Assembly: GCA_947359465.1 (NCBI GenBank)
Contig: OX375879.1
Coordinates: 123,412,486 to 123,476,485, forward strand
DNA length: 64,000 nt
From: Metellina segmentata
Taxonomy: Eukaryota; Arthropoda; Arachnida; Araneae; Tetragnathidae
Direction: 5' to 3'
The notes under the pieces are model-generated. The model was not told where the DNA came from, made no database searches, and worked only from the letters and a program-made list of their open reading frames with translations. The position numbers and the translations under genes are program-made. Positions 31,850 through 41,077 of this stretch are shown here, in pieces (the stretch's first letter is position 1; every line of letters starts with the position of its first letter).

Positions 31850-32215
31850 ATTGCTAAACAAAACCATGGCGAGTGTGTTCAAAAAGGTCGCCATCGGTTA
31901 CAATACACATTTGTATTCGATCCAGCACGCCGGCATACACATTCCTTATCATCAGTGGTGTGACAGTAGCGCAGCTATCGAAGAACGCTGCCGCAGATCC
32001 AGCAAGCTTGTCAACGGAGTTTCATACACTCGATCGTTGATGTAACCTCAAAGGAAAAAATCGAGTAGGGTTGTAAGATCTGGTGATCGTGGAGACCATT
32101 CAACGCAGCCACCGTAGCCCATTGCCTGTTGGCCAAATCTGTTCTTAAGAAACTTGCGCACTGCATGGGGATGGTGGGTTTTTACGGCGGGGCGCCATCT
32201 TGTTGGAATCACGGT
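31850..32215 (-). pseudogene. Mariner-group transposase, C-terminal part
   Basis: On the minus strand: FQQDGAPP (second catalytic Asp, about 32200), then after a frameshift HHPHAVRKFLKNRFG, GGCVEWSPRSPDLTTLLDFF (third acidic residue region) and, towards 31860, VTPLMIRNVYAGVLDRIQM followed by GDLFEH. This order and the HFEH-like end fit the mariner-group transposases that have SPDLTPLDFFLWG. The N-terminal half is missing; SINE C abuts it at 32214. Frameshifts and an inserted leucine disable it. Confidence 0.75.
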
Positions 32216-32417
32216 CAGGTGGCGCAGTAACGCCACAGATGAAACCCCAATCTCCGCAATTCCACATTACACCAACGCGAGAAATTAAGAGGCCACGACG
32301 GATTTTGCGTGCACCAAGACCCTTTTTTATTTGGAAGGCACAGACTAGGATCGAACTCACAACCCTCTGGTTAGCAGTCCGTCCCATTACTAATCGGTGT
32401 ATCACGGCCCCCAAAAT
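32214..32417 (-). repeat. SINE C (tRNA-like head, SINE B-like body)
   Basis: On the minus strand, a tRNA-like head: GGCCGTGATACACCGATTAG with B box GAGTTCGATCCTAG. The body carries CGTGGCCTC and GCGTTGGTGTAATGTGGA. The head differs from SINE A and B. The body stops after the CCACCTGACCGTG block, so the 3' third is missing. No target-site duplication was recognised. Confidence 0.6.
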
Positions 32418-32678
32418 TTATCAGAATAAAATTATTAAATAGTAAATCTTCGTTCTGGCAGCATGGTTCAGAGGTTTTCATTTGTGTATTTTAGTTGTTG
32501 CACGAAAAACTGAATGATAATACCAGATAACACGTTTTTCAATTTCAGGACGGCCCCTTTTTCAAGGTATTGAAAAGTTCAAATTTCAATCGCAAATATC
32601 TCCGCCAGTTTTACAGAAACTCCATGAAATTTTTTTTTCTGTGCCTTTATTATTGTATTGCGTACATTTTTCTAACTG

Positions 32679-32922
32679 TGTAGCGCCCATGTTTATGCTA
32701 ATGACAGTGTCTCCCTCTGACGGTTAGCAATATGAAATAGGCAGTCGAGAGCCAAGTTTCCCATGCGCGGACGCATGGTCTTCTGTATCCCTAACTCTTA
32801 ACTAAATTTAATATGTGTGTTGTGTGTAACTTAGATCTCATTAAAGATGTTACACTAAATTTTGGCTCAATAGCATTCCATTTTCTTACCCCAACAGAAC
32901 CCAGTGGCTTTCCCAGGCCACA
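32679..32922. mobile_element. Solo LTR, 244 bp, with 4-bp duplication
   Basis: Begins TGTAGCGCCC and ends GGCCACA (TG...CA). ACTG is repeated on both sides (32675-32678, 32923-32926). The unoccupied sequence is supplied by the other inverted repeat of the host element near 31365-31380: aligning the two arms leaves exactly this segment plus one ACTG extra. It contains an ATTAAA polyadenylation-type signal. Probably formed by LTR-LTR recombination of a Ty3/gypsy-like or similar retrotransposon; family not identified. Confidence 0.88.
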
Positions 32923-33119
32923 ACTGAACTTTTTGGCCTATCTCCTTTAGTTATTGAGTTATTTTTTTAATTTCCTTATTTCACCGCTAGGGGCGCTGTA
33001 AGCTGTCTCAATAAATTCAGCATGGTTTATTCACTGTAGGTACGCGTTACTACCTTGACTCTACGAGACGCGGTCTCAAAATTAAAGAAAGTATTTCAAA
33101 AATTGGCCACAAATATTTG

Positions 33120-33670
33120 ACATCCCAGACCAGAATATTCTGAAAATTCTCTGCGAGATTGGCCTGAAAACACCAATAAGCCTCCAATGGATTTCATCGC
33201 ATATCGGGGTGTATGGCAACGAGACAGCCGATGTACTCGCCAAGAATGGCTGTGATCTCCCTATGGACTGTTTGAATCGTCTCACTCCCACTGAGGTCCA
33301 CTCCCTGGGAAAACAGCGCTTGCTTTCCGTGTGGAGCCGTACGCCATCCCACCATTGGTATGCTGGCAATCGCCCTGGACTATCAAGCTCATGCTGTGGT
33401 CCTCGGCCTTTCCAATCGGCCATGGCCAGATTTCGAAGTGGCCATCTTAAAAGTATAAAATTTCAGAATGGGGAGAGAATTTTCCCTCCTTGTTCCTGTT
33501 CCCTACCTGCCAGTTCTGATCACCTTCTTCTCTGTCTTGGCGCTTCGTATAAGCAGCTGTTGGTTGATCAGGACTTTTTGCAAGTATATGGGGATCTGGC
33601 ACGATGGGGCCTTCTGGACCTGGTGTAGGCTTTCCTACACCAGGGGGATGTGCAACAACAACAACAGATG
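33120..33670 (+). pseudogene. LINE 3' end: RNase H C terminus and RSGHLK tail
   Basis: Read from about 33120: NILKILCEIGLKTPISLQW, ISSHIGVYGNETADVLAKNG (last RNase H block with the catalytic-type Asp), then MARFRSGHLKSIKFQNGERI, a Cys-containing stretch and VYGDLARWGLLDLV before a stop at 33626-33628. A (CAA)n tail closes it at about 33650-33667. The frame over the last 139 codons is uninterrupted, so it is younger than the relative at 15.8 kb. It is a 5'-truncated insertion of the same Jockey-group family. Confidence 0.82.
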
Positions 33671-33789
33671 AGTTACGTGCTAAAACACCTGAGTAAGTAT
33701 ACTTAAATCAACCATAATTTAGTAGTTTTGGAAAAATTCGAATGTATATTGGGACAGACGACATTTTTCAAAGAACGGAAATGAAACGG

Positions 33790-34101
33790 TAATGGTAATT
33801 TCAGTTAACGTCGTACTAGAACAACACAACGGGCTATTGACAACGGTTCGAGATCAGTCCCTTAAATGAAAGATACGAGGACACCTCGAAATTTTGAACC
33901 ACGGTCAAATGACGAAGTAACACCTGAGCTGGCACCCCACTCTCCAAACTCAAACCCAACGTGAAGACTTTCGACAGATTTAAGGTGCATCAGCCGCCTC
34001 TACACCATACGCTTACAAGCATCCAAGCCCAGACCCGGATTTGAACCAGGAACCTTCTGATCTAGAGGCTAACACCTTAACCACTATACCGGTTGGTTGG
34101 C
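33790..34101 (-). repeat. SINE A copy with target-site duplication
   Basis: Complete in reverse orientation, from the GGTAATGG tail to ACCGGTTGGTTGG at the head. Small internal deletions remove part of the TCCACGCCAACC block. Flanks GGAAATGAAACGG (33777-33789) and GGAAATAAAACGG (34102-34114) differ at one base. Confidence 0.9.
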
Positions 34102-34494
34102 GGAAATAAAACGGAAACTCGTGTTTCTTTCGCTCTGAATTAACTTCGCATTTCTAAATTGTGTGCACTCTTGAGTTGTAAGTAGTGGCAAAACTGCAAG
34201 ATCGAAATATAAAAAAAAAGGATTCACAAATTAACATCTTTAAAACAACTTTTTCCCGACCTCTTTTATTTAGATTTATTTCGCTATTTTCTTTAGTTTT
34301 CTGTTTTAAATATTGATTATTTTAATAAATTGCGTTTCGTTTTTATCACACGAAACACCACCGCAAAATTTTCGACTTAAAGTGGCGGGTAAGTCAGAAT
34401 AAAGCAAATTTTAAGTAGAACTATGCCATTATTGAAAGAATAAAAATGATTACAAAGAAATCTGAACTAGAACTTTTCAAACATTAAAAATTTC

Positions 34495-34677
34495 GTTGGG
34501 TTGGCGTGGAAGTTTGGATAATGGGGTGCCAGCTCACGTGTTGCTTCGTCATCTGACCGTGGTTCAAAATTACGAGGTGTCGTCCTCGGATCTTTCCCGT
34601 AAGGGACTGATCCCGGACCGTCGTCAATAGCCCGTTGTGTAGCTCTAGTACGACGTTAACTAAAAATTACCATTACC
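34495..34677 (+). repeat. SINE A, 5'-truncated
   Basis: Starts in the body at TTGGGTTGGCGTGGAAG and ends with TTACCATTACC. The 12-mer ATTAAAAATTTC flanks it at 34483-34494 and 34678-34689. It landed in or next to the Helitron copy whose 3' end is at 35145. Confidence 0.88.
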
Positions 34678-34699
34678 ATTAAAAATTTCTTCGTCATAA

Positions 34700-35145
34700 T
34701 AACAAGATAAGATTGCGTAATTCCACAATGCCGTAAATGCAAAAGTGTCACAAGTAAAATACATTGTTTTGATGACTATGAGCGCGAGAGCACTCGCCGT
34801 AAATCATTATCTTTATTAATTGAGTTGAACATGAAAATAACTTAAGAAAGGGAATTCCAAATCTCCCTCAAAATCGTCTTTTGTAGCAGTAACTTTAGTG
34901 TCACCTTTCGTCATTTTGTAGCTTTGTCATACAGCAAGGGTGCGATGAATGTGAAATGTATTACATGAATGGATATGATTGTGTAGGATTTGTGTCCAAA
35001 GTAAGTTGTAGAAATTATAAAGATGGCGAAAGGTGTATAAAATATTATTTTATTCTACGAAAAACGTAAGTCATTATATATTTTGATCATCTCTTCAATC
35101 TAGAGTAAACCAATTCAAACCGAGTAAGATCGGGTATTTTGCTAG
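34700..35145 (+). mobile_element. Helitron 3' end, copy 1
   Basis: Terminates in the hairpin CCGAGTAAGATCGG, nine bases, then CTAG followed by T, the classic Helitron terminus. About 440 bp upstream is homologous to the reverse complement of 48886-49330. Shared blocks are AGCTTTGTCATACAGCAA, GTGTAGGATTT and CTACGAAAAACG. The 5' boundary is not visible because the SINE at 34495 adjoins. It is non-coding apart from a possible 3' end of a frame near 34700-34750. Confidence 0.8.
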
Positions 35146-36001
35146 TCGAGAGAATATAAATTGAAAGTGTCTTAAAGAGTGATATCGATATGGCTGCCCC
35201 GAGTCCCCTCTTCCCCCATCCAAACAATGCAGCGAATCTTTGAAATGGGGTTCCCAGCTGTCAGCGACACACTTTCGTCACAGGTAAAATTTACAAAACT
35301 AAGGGCATCATAATCTTGACTTTGTTTTGTAACGTCTACTCATTCTGTTCAAACGACACATCTATGTTATGAAGGAACAAGTGTATTAGGGTATTTGAAA
35401 TCCGTGGTTAATACACGTTTTACTTTGGGATTTCTCGACTGGGACCCGTTCGGCTATTATCGTACCTTTTTAAAACTTTTAACATTTTTCAAATTTCTAT
35501 TATTTAAACAGTTGAATGTCTGGCTTATAATTTCAGCAATGGAGGTTAGACATAATTTCCGCAGGAGCTAAATGGAAAATACTTTAAACACTCTTATTTG
35601 ATTCACATTTTGAAAAATATATAAATGATCACTGTTTGCAGAAATCAACTAGATTATCTCAGAAAGAGTTTCATGAATGCACGTGCTCTTGAATACCCTT
35701 GTGTTTTTAGGTCTAATTCACTGTTGTAAATGCCACACACATAATCACATCTTTTACAAATAAATTCTATTGAAACAAGCTCGCAGAACTTTTATTACAA
35801 ACATATAAAATAATACATATTTACAAAAAGTGTATAGGAATAAATCTTTTCTCGTCTGATGGTAATATTTCGGGTTCTTTGCGTGAATCGGAAGTCAGTG
35901 CAATGATTTATGAAAGCTTCAGTATCACATAGCGATGGGCAATTATTTCGAAAGCAGTTAAAATAAAAGTTAACACATCTGTTATTGAAAATACCAGTAG
36001 T
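35146..36001. other. Unassigned intergenic sequence
   Basis: No gene or dispersed repeat was recognised. A short minus-strand frame at 35795-36052 lacks motifs. Confidence 0.45.
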
Positions 36002-36013
36002 TATCAATAAATG

Positions 36014-36070
36014 GTTGGTAGGTATTTCGTTAACGTCGCACTGGAGAAACACAACGGGCTATTGGCGACG
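36014..36070 (-). repeat. Minimal SINE insertion (57 bp)
   Basis: Contains only the last bases of a SINE B-like 3' end (GGTAGGTATTTCGTTAACGT and the GCACTGGAGAAACACAACG block). The exact 12-mer TATCAATAAATG flanks it at 36002-36013 and 36071-36082. Extreme 5' truncation during target-primed reverse transcription is the simplest explanation. Confidence 0.9.
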
Positions 36071-36127
36071 TATCAATAAATGATAGTCAACACAAAAACG
36101 TTTACAAAGTGATAGAAAATATTTAAA

Positions 36128-36133
36128 TTTATT
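36128..36133 (-). promoter_or_regulatory. Polyadenylation signal of the DUF4779-type gene
   Basis: AATAAA on the minus strand, about 230 bases downstream of the stop codon at 36360-36362. It is the first canonical hexamer found past the stop. Position fits a short 3' UTR; use is inferred. Confidence 0.45.
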
Positions 36134-36359
36134 AAACGTTTGGTGTGAATAAAAGATGAAATTATCCTTTATGTCAGCAGTAATTAAAAATGAAAAAGTT
36201 GATGGCTAATGACGATAATTTTAATAGTTAATTTGATAATTGGTAGTGTTAGTTAACTGTTAAGAAGCTGTTGTTATTTGCAGTTAAAAGTAACTGTTGT
36301 CGCAAAATAGCCGTAACAGTTCATGCCGTTATCGCAAAATCTCTACATACAGCCTATCT

Positions 36360-37531
36360 CTAATACCTAGGGAAGTACCCAGGCGCTCGTGCGTGGGCCA
36401 TGTGACTGTAGGAGGGCGCCTGGGACTCGTCCTGGGCGACAGGCTGCGAGAATCGAGGGCCCTCGGGCGTGAGAGGCAAGTTTGTTGGCTCCTGGGGGTG
36501 GCGAGCACTTGTCGAGTGCCGCCACCAGGGGTAGGGGGACGATCGTAGGTGGCTCACGGGGATGTTCCTGTGCTGCACTTGTGGCCTGAGATGAGCCGGG
36601 TGGTGGTGATTCTGGTGTCTGTAGGGCTCCCTTTCGGAAAAGTGGCTGCTCCAGACGTCCCTGTTGGGAGCAGGGTGCTGGCGATGGTGGACCAGCGGCT
36701 CCTGGTGGGTCCGTGGGGCACCGTACTGCACATGGTGCTTCATGGGAGGGTGGGCCTTGGGAGGTTCGGCAGCAGGTAATCGGCCGTCCGCGTGGGGCAG
36801 CTCCGGAAGAACATGCCTCTGCTTCGAGTGCTTGAGGGGGAAGCGGTGGTCTTTCTTCAGCGGCGTACGCTCCTCGTCCTGCTCGGGGTGGTGCCCGCCA
36901 TCTTGGTAGGGGTAGTGAGCGGGTTCGATGCTGTGTCCATCGTACGGAACTCCGTTCTCGTGAGGAGAGGGGTTGCTTTTGGCGTAGTACTGCGGTCGGT
37001 CGCTCCCGTGGATCGGTGCCTCGCCCTTCTTGAACCTGCGCCCGGCGTTCTTGCTCCGGTGTCCGTTGACCTCGTGGTGCCCCTCGTCCTTCTTGTGGCC
37101 GAGGTGGTGGCCGGTGAGGTGTCCGCCCTTCTCGTAGGCGCCCTCCCTGAAGCCGTCGTGGCCCTCCTTCCCCCAGGCGTGCGCCTCGTCCCCTTCCCCG
37201 AACTCCTTGTTCTCTCCCTCCCGCTTGTAGCCCTTGGCGAACTTCCCTCCCTGCACCTGTCGGTTCTCGTGCTGGTCGTCGTACTCGTGGTGGTGGTCGT
37301 TGTCCAGGAACTCGTCGTGGAAGGTCTTGTGGTCTCCGTACTCCTCCTTGTGGTAGACGTTCTTGAAGCCGTGCTTCTTGTGGCCGACGCTCTTCTCGCG
37401 GTGCTTGCCCAGCTTGTGCTCCTTTAGAGCCTCGCTGCCGAACTTCTCGCCGGCGTCATGCTCGCGCACGTTCTCGTTCTCCTTGTTCTCCGCCACGTGG
37501 TCGCGGTGGTGCTTGTCGAACGTGGCGCCAC
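36360..37531 (-). CDS. DUF4779-type secreted His-rich protein, exon 3 (terminal coding exon)
   Basis: Exon of 1,172 nt encoding 389 residues after the split glycine, ending in TAG at 36360-36362. The acceptor is TGCTTTGCAAGCAG at 37532-37545; using the earlier AG would add one residue. The first half is Lys/Glu/His/Gly-rich. It contains HGFKNVYHKEEYGDHKTFHD, HHHEYDDQHENR, GGKFAKGYKREGENKEFGEG and HLTGHHLGHKKDEGHHE, which match insect DUF4779 proteins, whose hallmark is a K-x-V-Y/H-H-K-D/E-E-Y block followed by K-x-F-x-D-E/D. The second half changes to Pro/His/Arg/Gln-rich sequence (PHENGVPYDG, HHRQHPAPNRDVW, HQNHHHPAHLRPQ) to GYFPRY. High G+C (about 60%) makes the opposite strand open too. 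The function of DUF4779 proteins is unknown; an extracellular, cuticle-like or metal-binding role is inference. Confidence 0.88.
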
Positions 37532-37832
37532 CTGCTTGCAAAGCATAGAGTTAGTACAATAAAACAAATCCCTCCAAGAGGTTTACCTCGTTCATCAAGA
37601 TCTGATCCATTTTGCCAATGCATACGAGATATACACTCAGCGGGATTTTGCCGATTACTTTTTTTTGTGATGAGCTTATCTTTTTTGTTCTAATAACGAG
37701 ATATTGCGTCCATCACGTTTGAGAGCTACCTCGTTGAGACACCCACTAGTAGGGCTAATGTCCTAAAACTATGCTAGTATTAGTTATGGACCGACTCAGT
37801 GGGACCTTCTCAATTCCTACGAAATGCCGTTT

Positions 37833-37920
37833 TTAACCTTCCGCGTGGTTTCGCATCATTAGCCAAGTTAATGAGATCTTGATGGACGTGATATCTCGTC
37901 TAAACAACTCGGAAGGTTAA
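37833..37920. mobile_element. Small piggyBac-like MITE (TTAA-bounded)
   Basis: 88 bp, starting TTAACCTTCCGCGTGGTTT and ending AAACAACTCGGAAGGTTAA. These are inverted repeats, each with a TTAA, the piggyBac target. The interior holds GATATCTCGTC and GAGATCTTGATGGACG, the reverse of the motif at 57167. Superfamily is inferred from TTAA only. Confidence 0.6.
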
Positions 37921-38049
37921 GAAAATCGGTAAGGATGTTTCGGTAACAGTCGCAGTCACCCACATCTCAATAATAAGTCACATATGACTCATTTTAAAGT
38001 CACAGTCATAAGACATTTACCGTCTTTAGGTGAGGGGTTTAAAATTGTC

Positions 38050-39010
38050 TATTTTACTTTTAACAATTTGAGACTTTATAAATTGGGCGATTATTTAAGC
38101 AACATTCATTCAAGGCAGTAATACTCTCACGAGTGAAAAGTATTTTCTGTTTAAGTCATATTAATTCAATATTAGCAAGACATTACAAAATCGATCATGT
38201 TAGGGTTTAAGATTAGGCAGAGTTTTGAAATGGGAGTGATTTCTAAGCATGTCACACTAGCATGATCTACACTTATCAGCTGAAGGTGTGCCACGCCCTC
38301 GTTTATAAATATATGGTAGGGATTTTTCACGTCACTACCACCTTCTTCTGAGGCTCTAGACTTCCAGCATCGTTTTATCGCCTAATTCAACAACTATCAG
38401 CCTTGCTCGTAACGACAGAAAACTAATACTATTAGTCATTCTAACAGAGTTGGTAAGATTTATTTCCAACAATTTGGAAAAGCATTGAAGTTACTATATC
38501 TGGAAACCTTAGGTGGCAAAGACTGAAATGTTAGAGTAAAATATGCAATTTTAGACAGCTTGACGCCTAAATTGGATGATGAATTTAACAACATTAATTC
38601 AAGAAATTAATACTTTTCCGATCGACATCTTGTGAAATGTTTTAGACACGTATGACTCAATATTAACCAAAGACATAAAATTGATGAAATTCGATTTATT
38701 ATATAGAAGATAGATTAAGCATGAAGTTAGATTTTGAGACTAGATAAATGGAATTACTTCCAAGAAACTACCATGATCTAAAAGTGTGACCTTCATATTT
38801 ATCAATATGATGGAGATTTCTCCCGTCATTAGCATCTTTTTCTGGGTTTAGGCCTCTAGACTTCTAGCATCGTTTGACTTCTTCATTCAACCACCATCAT
38901 CCCCACTTTCAGGTACGACTGAAACTCTAAGTCGTATCGAAACAAATGAGGCTGCGTTATTTATCTGTAAGAGTTTTACTGACCTTCTGATTGGAAAAGG
39001 ATTTAAATTA
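38050..39010. repeat. Diverged tandem duplication, unit about 500 bp
   Basis: Unit 1 (about 38050-38510) and unit 2 (about 38540-39010) share ordered blocks 500 bp apart: CTCTAGACTTCCAGCATCG (38352) and CTCTAGACTTCTAGCATCG (38852); an ACATTCATTCAAG/ACATTAATTCAAG block; CATATTAATTCAATATTAGC/CGTATGACTCAATATTAACC. Identity is moderate, so it is old. It lies in intron 2 and is non-coding. Confidence 0.7.
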
Positions 39011-39480
39011 CTGCATGAAATAAACTCTCCTCGTCTAATGTCCCGTTACTTTCCTACAGGCTTCCGAGAAGCATCAGCCTCTCGGGTATTTCCGCGCGCC
39101 CTGGTCTGTTTCTGCCTTATATGGTAAATGAAAAGACCTGGACTAATTTCGGCACTCTTAGTCAATAATGTAAAAGCTTCATAAAAGTCAATGCATATAG
39201 ACAAAAACAAATGGGCGTGTAGTTATTTAACAACACGTCCATCCATCAGTACTAAAATAATTATCTTGTTCTTTTGAAGCTTTTGCATCATCGGTTACCA
39301 CTTTGGCTAAGGTATCATTAATGAAGAACTTGTTAAATATGCATTTAAATTCAAAATGATGGACCAGAACGATGATCGGCTTATAGTACGAACAAATGAA
39401 CCAGGCTTTTATGAGCTACCAATGCACACTGGTGATTTTTAGATTGACAAGCTACGATCTTGAAACGACCCATGCCTCAC

Positions 39481-39976
39481 CTTCTTTGAATTCACTGTAA
39501 CCACCTTTATCGTGGTAATCCTTGGTGGTCGCGTCTTCTACCTTTTTGCCCACGTTGTGGTACCCCTGCAGGTGGTCGTTCTCCTGTTGTCCTTCGTGCT
39601 CCTCGGATTCTTGGTATTCTTTGCCATCCTTCCCACCGTCCTCATCGTCCTCTTCGAGGATATATTTGTCGTCCAAGTGTCCGGCGTATCTGGCCCTCAC
39701 TTTGGATTCTTCGTGGTCTTTCACCTCCTCCTGGAGGACATCATCGAGTTTGTCCTCTTCGAGGACAGGCTTCCCTCCTGGACGTCCGGTGTACCGAGCG
39801 TCCGCTTTCGATTCGGACGCCTCTAGCTGAGTCGTCGAGTCCGAGCCACTCGCTTTATGACTTTTGACTTCAGTCACCGAGGGTAAGGTGTTTCCAGCAA
39901 GCTGCAAGCGTGAACCGGTCTTTTGTGACCAAGCACTTGAAGTGTCAGTGACCGCGAGTAAAATTAGCATTGGACA
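39481..39976 (-). CDS. DUF4779-type secreted His-rich protein, exon 2
   Basis: 496-nt exon. The acceptor is a strong pyrimidine tract (TTTGTTTCTCTTTTCAG) on the minus strand at 39977; it starts in phase 0 with TGT (Cys). The donor AAGAAG/GTGAGG at 39480 leaves one base, completed by GT of exon 3 to make Gly. The first residues, CPMLILLAVTDTSSAWS, complete a signal peptide begun in exon 1. The mature part is acidic and holds two copies of a roughly 34-residue unit: ESKADARYTGRPGGKPVLEE and ESKVRARYAGHLDDKYILEE. It ends GYHNVGKKVEDATTKDYHD and KGGYSEFKEG, which resembles the start of the DUF4779 region. The upstream open frame before TGT is intronic. Confidence 0.87.
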
Positions 39977-40122
39977 CTGAAAAGAGAAACAATTTTTTTT
40001 GTAAGTTATGAAATGGATTTTAACAGTTCTAATGTAAAGCACATCACACAATAAGCACTTGTAATAAATTAGAAAATTCTTGGTAACATTAAAAGTATAT
40101 TATACTTCGCACCGTTACATTT

Positions 40123-40145
40123 TGTGTGTGTGTGTGTGTGTGTGT
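40123..40145. repeat. (TG)n microsatellite
   Basis: About 11 TG units without interruption, upstream of exon 2 in intron 1. Confidence 0.9.
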
Positions 40146-40237
40146 AAAAACCTACAGAACTGAGACAGTGGAGGGAAATCGAAACGTCGAATGGGAAAAC
40201 CACGTCTAAAGAGAAAGAGATGAACTTAAGATGAAGC

Positions 40238-40391
40238 GGTACGGTATTTTAATAAAGCACTGATGCAACACTACGGGCTAATGACGACGGTCCGGGATCA
40301 ATCCCCCAACGAAAAGATCCGAGGTAAACACTATGTAATTTTGACGTGGCAACACCTGAGCTGGCACCCCACTCTCCAAACTTTCATACCA
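40238..40391 (-). repeat. SINE A, 5'-truncated, with duplication
   Basis: 3' half of the SINE only (blocks ACGACGGTCCGGGATCAATC, GAGCTGGCACCCCACTCTCC). Flanked by CTTAAGATGAAGC (40225-40237) and CTTGAGATGAAGC (40392-40404), one mismatch. Confidence 0.82.
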
Positions 40392-40589
40392 CTTGAGATG
40401 AAGCAAAACGCACGTTGTTTACCTTTAGTTTTAACCATAGATAATTCATCGACCCTTCAAGAAACAATACGGAGCATATATTATCCATTAAAAAAAAGCT
40501 AGCTTTCGTGGGAAGAAAATCCTCGTCTTATCCGCCGATCCTATTTTATTGTTGTCACTCATAGTGAAGTTGAACTTAAAGGCATTTAT

Positions 40590-41077
40590 ATCATACTAGC
40601 AGGCCAGCATGACAATGTCCGTGACATAATTCGGCCTTCGCACAAAATTTGGACTACCGGAGTATTGATCAGGTGTAAAATTTTCCGCAGATTTCAAAAC
40701 CGTTGAAATTTGAATTCTATATTTAACGATTGCAAAGATAAAAACTTGGACTAAACAATAAAAAAAATAAGAAGAAAAAAGCAAAAAACAAGAAAAAAAT
40801 TTAGATTCCGTGAATGAAAGGAATAAATAACATTCGACCAGGTGACTCAAATCAAACAGAACAATCCTTTAGCAGTCAGTGACGTCATTGGAAACCTGAC
40901 ACACGTCCAAATAAATGAAGAAAGATCAGGGGGGAAAAAAACCTAATAAATTAATCCAAAAATGTTCTAGATTGAGTTTTAAAATTCGTACTTCGAGGTC
41001 TATTCAGTCACCTTTAGGACTACCTGTGCCAAATTTCATTACTGTATGTCCTATAGATTCGTATGGATACCGCATAC
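40590..41077 (+). repeat. Dispersed repeat R5, copy 2
   Basis: Relative of 5517-6045 with blocks TTTGGACTACCGGAG, ACGATTGCAAAGATA, TGTTCTAGATTGAG and TGCCAAATTTCATTACTG. A CATCGATG-type MITE starts directly at its right edge (41078) and may have interrupted it. Confidence 0.55.

Larger units (their letters stand above)
31188..33092 (-). mobile_element. Tc1/mariner-group element with long inverted repeats
   Basis: Left end ACAGGGTGACCTGTAAAGTC. Several hundred bases inward from here (to about 31772) are found inverted at 32430-33092, including GAGACCGCGTCTCGTAGAGT at both sides. The last roughly 20 bases of the right end are missing, where a LINE tail adjoins. The left repeat has about 110 bp of extra sequence; the right repeat holds a solo LTR. 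The interior carries a decayed transposase and a SINE. The ACAGGGTG terminus is shared with the element at 62416. Confidence 0.82.
37532..39480 (-). other. Intron 2 of the DUF4779-type gene
   Basis: Donor GTGAGG at 39475-39480 and acceptor CAG at 37532-37534, read on the minus strand. It contains several copies of the GAGATATCTC-type motif (37.58-37.92 kb), a small TTAA-bounded element, and a diverged 500-bp tandem duplication (38.05-39.01 kb). No additional exon was found. Confidence 0.75.

Noticed and set aside
36014..36070. Part of the 3' UTR with a regulatory palindrome
   Set aside because: The sequence is explained by a truncated SINE with exact 12-bp duplications on both sides.
36792..37427. 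211-codon plus-strand frame rich in Val/Leu
   Set aside because: It is the antisense of exon 3, kept open by the high G+C and His/Glu/Lys codon use of the real gene on the minus strand.
39512..39830. Plus-strand frames of 104 and 102 codons
   Set aside because: Antisense of exon 2; the opposite strand has phase-consistent splice sites and a signal peptide.
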